A program made the translations under genes and the position numbers. A stretch of 64,000 nucleotides of DNA, from NCBI RefSeq assembly GCF_041260155.1, contig NC_091933.1, positions 25,534,674 through 25,598,673 of the forward strand. The letters are read 5' to 3'. The notes under the pieces were generated by a model, which worked only from the letters and a program-made list of their open reading frames with translations, was not told the origin of the DNA and ran no database searches. Positions 21,002 through 33,300 of this stretch are shown one piece after another; the first letter of the stretch is position 1, and every line of letters starts with the position of its first letter. Source of the stretch: Ptychodera flava. Its lineage: Eukaryota > Hemichordata > Enteropneusta > Ptychoderidae.

Positions 21002-23860
21002 ATGCACAGACTATACATTTACATTCACTTGGCTGACAGTGTGCAGCGTCTCAGAATATTATTTCTATTTAGTTTACTGTCATTATTTATAGCAACATAA
21101 GGAGTCTGACACTATAGGACTATTCTCCACTGGATTAGCTGCCCAAAATAATCCAAGAAGAACAACGAGTTTCAGCAAACCGATTGGTTAAAAACGTTTG
21201 AGACGCTGCACATTATTAGCGCCAACTTTGTGAATCGATGTAAATAAACTGAAGTATGAAATTCAGTTAGTGACTGTTGAAACTTGAGGGGCTTTCAATC
21301 AGAAGTGATCGCTTCAACTTCGATGATGTTTGTATCATTTGGCTTGGGTACATATCCGTTGTCAGGACCATACGCCTCCTCAAGCACATGCGACTATTTG
21401 GAACTGGATGAAGAAGTAACGACTCACTATGCCTTCAAAGTTTGACTATAAGTTACGGAGCTGTAGACAGTCCAATAGTATCCAATCAAGTCCAATAGTA
21501 ATGTTGGAGTTTTTGTCCAAACACGGGATTGTGTTTTGCATAAGTGTTTGGAGAGGCTGCTTGATCTGGGGTGTTAAGCATTTCAAGCTGGAGGGATAAG
21601 AGAAGTTATATATCGGGTTGGTGGAACGGAACACTACGGCTGACAGACAGTCGATGGTGAAGTGTAAAAATTGTGCGAAAGTACCGAAAACGTCAAACAT
21701 TTGCAAAATCAGACTTCCATAAATCCTGAGGACATGAAAGTTTCGACTTGTGAATTTACCAGACTGTATAACACTCCTTGGTTATATACCCTACAATTAA
21801 GATTGAATAAATATAGTGAATAAATGTACAGAACACGAGAAATAACAAATAGCGTCAATGATAACGTGATTGTATTTGATCAAGTCAGATGTAGGTTTCA
21901 CAACCAAATGTTGGCTATCAGAGTAGCACTGTAGGAGAGACTTATCAAAAATGAAAGGAGCACCAGTTTGCGTTTCAATATTATTTGCGCTGTATTATGC
22001 ATTCACTTTCGCAGTGGAACTTGAAACTGCATCCTAGAAAACGCAACAAAATACCGGAAAATGCATGAGAATTTACAGATAGTGGAGTCTAACAAGTGAC
22101 CAAAACAAGTTACACATTGCAAGATATCTCATTAGTTTTTAAAGAAATCAGAAATAAGCCATTCTTAGGAACATCAATTGGTAAATTGATAATCATCTTA
22201 CGAGTGCCGTTTGACAAAAGTTATGTGGTAAACTTAACACTAAACTAGTATCTGGTACGCATGCGTTTTTTTCGATAGATGGCTAAATGATTCTTTTCAA
22301 ACGGTATAGGTACGACTGAGCTATAACTTCTGAGAACATTTTCAAAATTGTTATCAAAAAATGCATTCTCTTCTTCTGTTTCTACCTAAAGAATGTCGAA
22401 ATACAAAATGTAACGTTTGCAAGCGCAATGTATGCATAAAGTGCAGAAAAATTGCTTCTATTAAAACCTAAAACGATTTTAGCTAACGTGTTCACACACA
22501 TGAGTTGTCGTCTTACCGCTTCCAGTCTCCGGCTGTCTGTCGTCTGCCTGTCTATAGGCATGATATCTCAATAATGGGACCGAAGATGAGAATGAAATCT
22601 TCATAGATTGTGTCGGGTAATAGCAAGAAAAGATTTTGGTAGGCGTGAAGATCCATCACCAGAAACGGGTATGATCTTGCATTGCTCTGCGTAATTGTTT
22701 TTTTGAAAAAATATTCTTATATATTACTTGAAAAACTCGATTAAAGTTCATGAAACTTGCCACGAAATATGTGTATATTCGCTTTTTAAACATGAAAGTA
22801 TGCGCAATGGGCATCTAGTTATATAATGTGATAAAGGGAACGTGTTAGCGACCGCCGACAAAGCTTATCACCAAAAGAGCTCACTTGCGACTTTTTACCT
22901 TTTGAAATGCATGTTTTCCTAATCAGCGAGCGAGGAAACCACAGTTTATTGTTTAGTGTGAAACTTAAAGGAACCTTGGTTGACAGGCACGAAGTATGAT
23001 TCGGTTTTCGTCCTTTGGTTTGTCAATGAAAAGGGCAAAATTATATGTCTTGGAGAGGCGGTCAGGAGGCTTTGGAGCGTAGATAGGAAAGTAGGGAGTT
23101 ATATTAGTTGGGAGAGGGGGAGTGTGTAGGTTTCCTAATGGGGAGCGGGAAAAGGAATGGACAGAAGGGAAATTTTCAAATAGTAGGTAGAGGGCGGTTT
23201 TGAATGACTCCCATTTTCCCTTCGAAATACTGGTATTTTTTAAAATATGTACAATATCCCAAAGTTTGCCATTTCACTTTTTCAATATTCTTTATTTCCG
23301 ATCGGATTTGCTGTTCAAATTAAATAACCAAAAAACAATAAAACTTCGGATATGAATTTGTGTAGGCAATTTGTCGTGCTTGTCTGGAGCTTTCGCTTTG
23401 AAAGAAGCGCCCTCAAGTCTTACAGTTCGGGCTGATTCAAGGGTGGACTCAAGTGAAGTTTCTATCTACTGCGTATGATGTCGTTGTTGGTGTAGTCATA
23501 AACTTCCAGAAAACGTCTATGGTGTAACGGTATAGATAAAAACTGTATCTATCTTGTTAAAAAGATCATGTTCCTATTGTCATCAACATTAGATGATAAA
23601 GTGTACTCGACAAAAGTCTACTCAACAATCATCGAACAACATAGTAGTGATTGGGTCCCTGAGCACATTGAACGACGGCGATGTGTACACTCCCCTGTGT
23701 CCTAGCAGAGGATAGTGTACACATCGAGAAGGGTGAGGTTAGACCTTGTCTCGATTATATGAGCAGATTTTTTGCAGTATATCATTTATATCGATAACAA
23801 AATGATAATTCAGCCACCTTTACGAATATCTATTTCAAAGACGATACTTTTATACCTTTT
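21002..23860. other. Gene-poor stretch between genes A and B
   Basis: No supported coding sequence is present. gcagcgtctcag near 21042 is inverted as gagacgctgc near 21200. A stretch around 22500-22830 resembles the widespread ctgtctgtctgt / gatatctcaataatggg dispersed repeat. A 13-bp stem hairpin lies at 23679-23726. The rest shows nothing recognisable. Confidence 0.4.
23679..23726. repeat. Hairpin, 13-bp perfect arms
   Basis: CGATGTGTACACT is followed, after a 22-bp spacer, by its exact inverse AGTGTACACATCG. Confidence 0.8.
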
Positions 23861-23889
23861 CCTTTATTTACATAAAGCATGTTGACAAC

Positions 23890-25300
23890 TACCACTACTC
23901 AGAAACCCAAGCGCTCAAGTGATCGATTTCGTTGGCTGCACCTGGGTTTTGATTTAGCTTTTGTGCTCTTTCACTGCTCGAGGCTGAAACTGAGTCCCGA
24001 TTGACGCAAACAGTGAGACAATTGATGGTGATGTCCACGCCGGCACGCCTCGGAACTGTGCTAATTTATGGTTCGTAAGTTAAATGTCGCAAGTTACATG
24101 TGTAATAGTAACTAACGGCCGTTGTGGTTATTTTCAATACAATGCGTCATCGTAGACTAGACTGGTGCGTATCGTTACCGCATTGTGATTTATTTGCAAC
24201 TTTATGTACCCTAATATTAAGCTAAAAACAAACAGGCTTTCCCTCTAATAGATCAAATTTTTGCAAAACTTGTTGACTCGATCGTTAAAAACGGCTTCTC
24301 TTGATGTAATAAAACAAAAACGGCTGAAATTTCATATTATTGTACATGCTAACGAATATTAAAATATACAGCGGAGAAATTGACAATTCTTGCGCTGATA
24401 CGTCATTAAAAATCGCAAAAAGAAGCAATTGTAATCGAATTCGCCTTATCGTGATGTAAGTGCACTCAGAATAAAAATCACTGACATTACAAAGACAAGT
24501 ACTTATGACGTGATCTTATAACTAGCAAAATTTTACATTTAGTCAGTAATTTAAAGTCAAATGTGTATACAATTTTCAAAACTTCTCAAAACACAAACGT
24601 AGTTGGTCGTCAATATTTAAGTCTTTTCGTTCTGCTTTGCATGTTTTTACTTTTGATAACTGAAATTCGACGTTATTCCCATTTGTATTTGGTTTGAGTG
24701 ATCCTAAACGACCATGTTATTTCCTGACCAGCAAAACTGAAAAACTAAAGTTATGGAACCTATCGGGGACCTGAGACTAAATTGGTGTATGTAAGCATGC
24801 GTACTAAGTTACTATTTTTCATTAAGCAAATTAAACATTATGCCGGCACAGTTTGTTATAAGCTACCGATGTATGGTTGATTAAAAAATAGAAACATCAA
24901 AAGGTGCTCGGTCTAATATTCTGAGGTAGCAAGGCAAGGCGGAAAATGTGATTTGCGCTTGCGTTGCGTTGTCTGTCATATTTACAAATTCAGGGAAAAA
25001 TAACAAGGTGTTGTCTTTTCTCAAAACTACCTACAAATTTCAGAATTGTATTGTTTCTTCGAAAAGTATGATTTAATCTAAATCGGAATTAACTCTAAGG
25101 TAAATAAACGAAGCCACAACCTTAGTCTAATTAAAATCCACATGGGAACGTTTTGGGAATTCATCTGTCTAAGGAGTTAGCTAAGGAGTTTTACGCTTTT
25201 CGATTTACAAGGGTGATGAGGTCAGCTGTCCCGTTTTCTTAAATAGTAGCGGGTCATTTTGGAAAATACGATTGAAAACTGAAATAATTGATAGGCTGAC
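23890..25300. other. Degenerate gene-less copy of the CTHRC1-like upstream module
   Basis: 23920-24010 (cgatttcgttggctgcacctgggttttgat ... ctgagtcccg) and 24650-24790 (ttcgacgttattccc ... ggtttgagtgatcctaaacgaccatgttatttcctgaccagcaaaa) align with the 5' flanks of A-D. The matching exon 1 is not found downstream, so this is the remnant of a fifth unit whose gene was lost or never included. Confidence 0.55.
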
Positions 25301-25935
25301 AAATTCAATGTCTGGCAGTTTAACAGAAAATTCGAATGACATGTTTCACAGGAGGAAAACAGTTCGTGAATTACAAAAGTTATGACAAACTTTGCCGTGA
25401 GAAATATTGGGAATTGCATAGAAATGCATAGTGTACTAACTCACTGATCAGAAACAGCATCATGATGAAGCCTATTTGTCATTTCTAGTCTTTAAGTTTG
25501 GATGCACTTCGCATCACTGTAATCGGGTGGATCGCGTGTGAAGGTTACGGCCAAAGCGATTGGCAGTTTCTAAAGCTCCATTTACACTAATGTTTCCTTA
25601 GAAAAGCAAACGATCAGATTTGCAGCTCGATTAGCATACGAAACTGGCAAACACATTTCCTTAGCCTTCTCCTTAAAGTATGTTAAATATAATGTAGTAG
25701 CCTCGCAAAACACAACATGTTAGTGAATGATTTGAAATATTGTAGTTGACAAATGAATTGTAGTCTGGACGAAATTTCAATTATCGGTAACAAAATTGGA
25801 CATACCACACATACGGCTTAACACGTATTCAAATGAACCACGGTACAAACAAATCCATGCATACAGACAGAAATACGCGTATTTCCACGAACGTTTGAAC
25901 ACGTAGGTTGGTTTGTATTGCCATCATGTGATAAC

Positions 25936-28045
25936 TTTTGCATACTGAGCCTGTAGAACATATCGTGTGATAAATCCATAGGGGACAGTTGCAATGGCCG
26001 TCCCCAGGGGTGGGGGCGGGGTAGGGTTGTGTTTGTCTCAGCACAGGCTTTTTGTTGCTATCGTTTATTTTTATACGTTGGAATAGTTGATATATATGGA
26101 AATCCGGTCACGACATGCGACATGCGACCTGCGACTTCAAAATTGCGACCTGCGTCCTGCGAGTTTGTCAAACTGCAACCTGCGACTTTCGGGTGCTCTG
26201 GCCTACCTGCCACCTGCGAGTTTGAAACTGCGGCCTGCGAGATCAATCCATGATTTTAGGTATTTGGTGTTTACTGAGAGTATGAAAAGCAGTCACAAGT
26301 AATATCAGTGATAGGTGGTATCATTTAGGAAAGAGATGAGCTTCGACGACACAGCTGTGTTGGCCTACGTGTTGTTCGGTTGCTTTCAAAGTCCTGTTTC
26401 AAAGGGACAATGCTCAACTGATCACCGATTTTTATGAATAAAAATTGTTTTGATAGGCCTACTTGAACAAGCATGTTGTTATATATGTTGTTTCCTAAAG
26501 TGGTGGCTATTTCACAGATCGAAATGACCTAGTTTAGGCCTAAAAAAGTATTCTGTGGTTGTTGTACTTCGATTCGGTGACCATGCACCCACCCAGTCCT
26601 AGACATTATTTATCTCGCAGTTTGTAAGTCGCAGATCGACCGTGGGCCTGCCTGCGAGATGTGACCGTGACTGTGACTGTGATCATACATACAGTCAACC
26701 GTTTTTGAGAAATCGTTCCCACAGACAGACAGACAGACAGACAGACACGGACAGAAGCAACAAAACCATTTAAATTTTAAGTCAAATAAAGGATAACTTT
26801 ATTTTATCATACGAGCATACAGATCAAACAACACTTCACAGAATTACATACAAGGCCCACAGAATGCCTGTATACAAAGGTTTGACAGGTCTGCACACTG
26901 GTATACCAGGGATGAAAGAAAAAAGCCTTTTGACGCCGTGCAGGATAGATTGGCAGGGAAACGATAGCTGCTGTAATGTACTCTGATGGCTTTGACACCA
27001 AAACGATAGCTTTGGTTTTGATGTTGAGGGCGTAAACAACATGCCTGACTGCAAAAGTATTTCACCCATTTTCTCAAAAAGTCACCAAATTGTACAGTGT
27101 AATATGCCCCATCCAATGAGGTTCAGATTCAATTTCATGTCTGAGGAGTTTCAGCCCTCATTTTAAGATACTCATAAAGAAATATCTCCGATCTTGTTTT
27201 CAAATTTGCGAGAATCATAACTTGTCTGGGGGCTGAACATTCCTTGAATCTGAACCTCACTGGATGGGGCATATTACACTGCACAACTTGGTGAAATTTT
27301 TTTTGAGAAAATATTAACAGGTCAAAATACTTTTGCAGTCAGGCAGGTTGTTTACGCCCTCGCCAATATCTACCCATACGTAATACCTAGGTCTAAATGC
27401 CGAAGTCGCAGGTCGCATGTTTCAAACTCGCAGGACGCAGGTCGCAGTTTTGAAGTCGCAGGTCGCATGTCGCATGTCGTGACCGGATTTCCATAGATAT
27501 ATACTGCTAATAAAAAATTTTATAGTACCAACCTTTTGGTGTCTTGGTCTTTTGTTAGCACTGGTTTTGAAAAGATGTATTTTCTCCTTCACTGTGTCAT
27601 GTATTTGTCCTTTGACAATATTACGCGAAGTTTTATCAATGTGCTGCGTCTGTTATCTGATACATTGCCCAAAGCTCTAAAGTAAGCAAGGGTAAGTTAC
27701 TAATCTGCGGACGGAGTCAGCAGATTATCAGTCAACAACGAACGTACCACGTCCATTTTACCCTTGCTTGTTAGTTTGTTGCTGACTTTGTCAAGGTTAA
27801 TCCGGTGATAATCTAGTGACAGCGTCCCCAGATTAGTAACTTAAACTTGCTTGCTTTGGCGCATTCACACTCATGATAAAACAGCGTAAGATTATCACGG
27901 GACAAATACGTGACACTATGCACGCAGCCATAGCCTGTGAGAAAACTAGAGTCTGCGATACAGTGAAGAGCACAACCTTAACAAGAAATCTTCAGAAAAA
28001 CAGTTCTACAAGACTTAGATACTTTAAATTGATAGTATAAATGGT
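25936..28045. mobile_element. Inverted-repeat DNA element, copy 2, split by a nested insertion
   Basis: From tactgagcctgtagaacatatcg the sequence follows the 1634-3255 element: ccataggggac, ccccaggggtgggg, cagcaca, cgtttatttttatacgttgg, then after the nested element taccaaccttttggtgtcttggtctttt, cggacggagtcagcagattatca, catagcctgtgagaaaact and atcttcagaaaaacagttcta. The right TIR stops after gatagtataaat near 28045, so this copy is truncated there. Bases 26095-27495 belong to a separate transposon. Confidence 0.65.
26095..27495. mobile_element. 1401-bp foldback transposon with 6-bp target duplication GATATA
   Basis: The ends are TATGGAAATCCGGTCACG and CGTGACCGGATTTCCATA, continuing inward as inverted arrays of gcgacctgcgact-type motifs (26120-26250 and 27397-27475). 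GATATA flanks both sides (26089-26094 and 27496-27501). The related copy at 1634-3255 shows the empty site (gatatgtattgctaataaag). A second, inner inverted repeat pair lies at about 27028-27134 and 27238-27361 (catattacactg/cagtgtaatatg, gggcgtaaacaac). A (GACA)n run is at 26721-26748. No transposase frame is recognisable. The short internal reading frames have no domains. Superfamily is open. Confidence 0.88.
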
Positions 28046-28129
28046 TTTGTAATAAATTTTCGTGCTATTTTATTTACTTACTTATACAAAGGTTTGAAAA
28101 TATTGAGTCGGAGAAGGAAAGAAGCTTCG

Positions 28130-30320
28130 GTACATTCTTAATCGAATGAAACAAACGCCACTTTAACCAAATAGAGCGTGGAATTCAAGTGTTAAATCAG
28201 TAATTCTACAAATGAGTAGAATCAATCCGCATTGCATCCAACCCCTCTGACGTGGCGTTATAAAATAAGCATAAAGGGATCGCTTGACTCTTGTAGCTTT
28301 GTGCCTTTCACACTTATTTTGACAACAACATTATTCTCGTGTAGGCGTCTCTATGCTTTATACCTTTTTCACTTCGCTTACGAAAACAATGACAACTTAT
28401 TGACAAGAAACCACACAGAAGCTAAAGTTCCCGTGATCAATTTCGGTAACTGCATCTAGGTCTTGAAGTAGTTGCTTTGCCATTTCACCGCTCGTGGCGG
28501 ACGCTGAGTCTCGCTGACATATAGAATACCAATCTCCGTACAGAGATTGTAGCGCCGTGGAAAATTATAACCTAGCTGGGGAGTCTCAGCAGTAGCCACA
28601 CTAATAGGCCAAACCCGGAATTCGAATCGATCACGGTACAAACAAAGCCATGTGCGCAAACACGCATAGACGCACGTATATTTCCATACGCGCTACTACA
28701 CATGTAGGTTTGTTTGTACCGGCATCACGTGATTATTTGGGCGTACTGAGTCTGTAGCACGCATCGCGCGTCCTTTTTATTCCGGAGTAGAACCATTGTT
28801 GGGGGCGCGCGGTCAACGACTCGGAGACCTTCTAGCTTGGTTCGAATTATCATCGCCGCGATGCTGCCCCACTGCGCTCCCGGGACTGCGCTTCAATCTC
28901 TGTGTGGAGATTGATAGAATACGTCAATTGTAGTGTTCATGCCTTGTGAATGCACTTATTGATAGAGCTACATGTCCAACGTTTTACATGTAACAACGAT
29001 TAACCAGGCTTTTATTTTGAATAGAATTTGTGAGAGTAGACTTTCGCTGTGTCTTGAACATATCGGTACCACTTTGAGATTTACACAATAATTTGATTTC
29101 ATCCCAATATTTTACATTATAATTTTATTTAATTCCAATATTCTCTTTCATATACAAACAGGCTGCGCCTTGATCAGCTTCGTTAGATTACAACATCTAT
29201 CGTTGTACCAAAAGGCACAGAAATAAAAAATAACGGGTGTAAAAGAGGCAGAAGACCAACAGACTATACAAAGGTCACAATAGTTGGTTAAAAAGTTGCA
29301 GCTTGACGTAATAAAATGAAATCCGCAAATGTCTATAAAAACGAATTTTAAAATACAAAATGGAACAACGGACAATTCTTTAGCAAGATAATTCATTACA
29401 AATCGCACAGACAGTCGTCACAACATTCGCCTTGTTGTCAAGAAAGATTTCTAATGATGCAAAGCACTGAAAATACTATAACTATAACCGTAGGCCAGGG
29501 GCTTGATCTATTCACTTTAAAAATATATTATACATTACCATAAAGTTAAACATGCAGTACAAAGTTTAAAACTTCAAAAAACGTGTATAACTTGGTGTCT
29601 CAACGCCATTCGACGTTTTCAATGGCGCTTTACAGTGTTCCATTATGTGGGGGTTGGGTTAGGTGAGGTGGGTTGAGTGATCCTAACCAACAATGCTATT
29701 TCCTGACCAGCAAAAATGATAATAAACTCTACGGCAGTAATCGGGAGAGTAAAGGGGCTTATGTCAGCATGTTTTATGAATATGTAAGACTGTGTTACTA
29801 TTTTAATCATGAAAATTAAACAAATACAAAGTTAGTTAGAAAGTGAATTGTTAAAAATGGAGAAAAATAAAAGTTCCTGGTCTCAATATTTATAGAAGAT
29901 GGCAAGGCAAGACGAAAAATGTGTTTTGTTTGTCAGGATTAGCAATTTGTTGCCGATGCTAAGAGAAATACGAAGGTTAAAGTATGAAGATTACCAATCG
30001 ATTACAACAGTGCTGATATTCTTGTAAAATGATTAAGAGCTTAGTGAGAATGAAATCTATTGTAAGTAGAAGCAATTATGACGATTATCTTGATAGAGAT
30101 CAATATACGATCGTCCTAGAGACTTGATATGGTACGATTAGTTTTCGGCATATATCAAGGTCATAAAATCTTACCTGCACTCATCCTCTTCAAAAATAGT
30201 AGTTCCTGACTGTAATTAAAGCTTGATTATTTATGATCGTACGAATTGCAGGACTCGGGGTTTAACAGAAAATTTGAATGTACTTGTATAACAAAAGGAA
30301 AACTGTTCGTGTCCAACGAA
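28130..30320. other. Upstream duplication module of gene B
   Basis: This holds the shared 5' modules: aattgcatc / ccaacccctctgacgtggcg (about 28230), aatttcggtaactgcatctaggtc (about 28440), then tgtgggggttggg (29645) and cctgaccagcaaaaatgataat (29703). The same modules occur near 40130-40520, 42540-42860 and 52570-52950. No gene is supported. A 384-bp transposon interrupts it. Confidence 0.6.
28530..28913. mobile_element. 384-bp element with 9-bp target duplication and self-complementary TIRs
   Basis: ATAGAATAC occurs immediately outside both ends (28521-28529, 28914-28922). The uninterrupted site is visible at 40499-40507 (atagaatgc). The 20-bp ends (CAATCTCCGTACAGAGATTG and CAATCTCTGTGTGGAGATTG) are inverted relative to each other and each is nearly palindromic. 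A 9-bp duplication fits Mutator-like or Merlin-type elements; family is inference. The interior includes a segment related to 25836-25960 (ggtacaaacaaa...catg). Confidence 0.85.
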
Positions 30321-30326
30321 AATGAC

Positions 30327-30332
30327 TTATAA
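30327..30332 (+). promoter_or_regulatory. TATA box of gene B
   Basis: The motif gacttataaggtctg lies 53 bp upstream of ATG 30385. It overlaps the region of an in-frame upstream ATG (30322), so that ATG is unlikely to be transcribed. Confidence 0.55.
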
Positions 30333-30384
30333 GGTCTGTGGTCCTGAAAATTTTACGTTTGGTCCAGAACATCGTCGTTTAATA

Positions 30385-33300
30385 ATGACCAGCATCAAGA
30401 TGATGGTGTCCACCCGTCGTTTCCTTTCTCTGATTTTGGTCTTGTTGTGTGTCGTTATCGCCAGTAGGGTGGCAGGTGAAGAAAAACCAGAGTCACCAGT
30501 GGTGAGTACGGTATTATTGGTTTCCAGAACTGAATGCTAATATGTCCTTACAAATCTCCATTCCACGATTAGATCGATAGCTCGATCAGTGTACTCTTGC
30601 AATTTCTAGTTTTGACGATACACCCTATATTGTATTTATACAATATAGGGTGTATCGGTGTATAATATATTGCATTACTACAACCACTGCTACAGGTACA
30701 AACATTACAAGATAGACAATTTTACATGTTGTTGCCATTACGAATTATAAGATTGTCGCTAGAATCAAATCGACTGTAAACTCTCGAGAAAAGTTTTTGG
30801 TCTGAAAATAATAGAGTGAGAACTCCTTGGAGCATATGTCCAAAAGCAAAATTTATATAGTTAATTATGTAGAATATTAGGAGGTTATTACGAAAATGAC
30901 ACAAAGGAAACAAGAGGTTCACGTCGGGCGATGAGCAACGCCAATGGTTGAGTACAGTGAAACCTATACTTACAGAAACCTCTCTAAACAGGACACCTCT
31001 TTATTAATGGACAGATTTATCAAACCAAAAGTTACACTTTGAATAGAATTTAACCTATCTATTAATGACACCTCTATATTGAAGACTATATATTCCATTC
31101 CTGAAGGTGTCCTTGGAGGGACAGTTCACCAAGGATGATTTTTACATATGTGGTAGCTCTGTGGTCATTACCCCAGGAAAAACTATTTTAACCATTTATA
31201 ACTCGCAGGATTTTTTTACAAAAACCGTTAAAAATAGTACAGGAAGTTGCCCATGCAATTTGAATCATGGGAAAAAGCTCCAAGCTTGGAGCTTGCACAA
31301 TGTGATATGGTAGGGGCCATCTTCGGACGGGTATGGCCCCCACATTGTCCACTCACAGTAAAACAGTAGTAAACAGCAACACAAAATCTGACAGTGAAAA
31401 GTTTATTATATGATTCATCGTTTATGCAAGGATACTCAGTATAAACAAAAGTCATGTAAATACGGACAGCATGGTTTAAGCATGAGTGAGTGAACGATGC
31501 CATACCCATGGAAAAATGGTCCCTTCCATATCACATTATGCAAGCTCCAAGCTTGGAGCTTTTTTCCCATGATTCAAATTACATGGGCAACTTTCTGTAC
31601 TATTTTTATCGGTTTTTGTAAAAAATCTTGCGAGTTATAAATGGCGAAAATAGCTTTTCCGGGGTACGTGACCACAAAGCTAGCACATATGTAAAAATCA
31701 TCCTTGGTGAACTTCCCCTTTAAAAGACAGGTTCCGCTGTACATCCTTTGTAGAATTTTCGTGATAAATTCATTCTTATACATCATACGTTCATGACTGG
31801 GGCATTGAATTGGCTGAGCTTTGACCGATTTCGCGCAAAGTCAACAATTTTCTTCCAATTTATAGATCAAGTTCAGAGTGGAACTCTATCTTGTTTTCTG
31901 GATAGCCTGTGCACTACAAGTAGCGAGCGCGAGACGCCAGCTGGCATTCGACCAATGGGTCCCTTAAACCGTGATAGTAATCAGGCAGGGGATGAGGGCT
32001 CCTAGAAACGGCTTTTTAGCGCAAGCAGAATCCTATTGTGGTCGATTGGTATAACGATTAATGTTATCTTGGCAGCCCGTCCTTGAATTTGTTTGTCAAC
32101 AATTATATTAGTCACACGCGGTCTATCTGGGGAAGTTGAAAACTGTTAGCGTATCGACAGATTGTTTTGAGAGTAGGCCTAACAAAAATCGGTGTTTCAC
32201 AAACCAAAGAAAATTAAAATTATTGTCGTGCCAAACGCATCAAATTTTATCTTACGTTTCTCTACCTTTCCAAACCCAATCAAATTTCATGTGTTCGACG
32301 AGATATTACGGTCGAGCGCTATTTTATTTTTCAACTTTTGAAAACCTGCTCCCAGGTTACCCGGGAATGGGGATCTTGAGATAGGGTATCAAATGGTTTT
32401 GAGACATCACGGGGTGACGGTTAGTTTCAATATGCCGTAACTTAAATTGTAATGCAAATGTAGCATCATTTGTTTCTAGACTGTACACAGCTACATTTTT
32501 CTTAATGCCTGATATCGTGTTTCATTTTTTATCTTGCTGAAATAAAAGTAAATATATTCATTCCGTTTGATTCTCTCTATCTGCCATGAGTAATTATTAG
32601 GATGATTAGATAAATTGTCTCTCTATGAACGTTTGATTAAGAAAAGTGAAGGTTTAAGGCAGTCTTCAACATCATGTCAACTCCAAATGTAGTATTTTAG
32701 CACTGCAATTTGCACATCGATAGAAACTTTCGAGAACAAATATCAAACATTAGACCTTTCTCCGAATCGTAATGTAATTATCTTTGTGGTTAGGTTAGGC
32801 CAAAAAAAAGAAGAATGTTTCTGGTCAGGTCTCCCTTTAAAAAATGGTGCGGCGACGCGCATTTCATTTTTTTCCCTCAAGGGAGGGAGGAGGGTCAGTT
32901 TTATAGTTTTATCAATATAGTCAATATATACTGTTCATGCAGTCACTGATCATGCCCCCCACAGAATTTTCTCTTTCTCTTCAGCCATTTTGGTTTGGTG
33001 TCAGCCACGGCCGCCGGCCACAAACAGAAAAAAAGGGTGACGCGCTGTTGTTCAAGTGACGCGCGCGCTGACCAGAAACATTTCTTTTCTTTTTTGGCCT
33101 TACGTTTAACTTCACTAGAAATGCTATTTAGCTATAAACTTTAGGCGTAGAGTTAGTGAGACTTAGATTTTCGATCTGTTAACTCATAGTACTGCGTTCA
33201 AAAGAGCTTTAATCTACCTAGTAGCTAGAGACGAACTGGTTTTCTATTTCAGTGTCCGTCTTGATATTGCTTTAAGGGAATTTTTTGTACCCCCCTAGTC

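Noticed and set aside
30322..30384. Upstream in-frame ATG extending gene B
   Set aside because: It lies at the conserved TATA box, would put 21 residues before the signal peptide, and the homologous positions in A and C do not support it.
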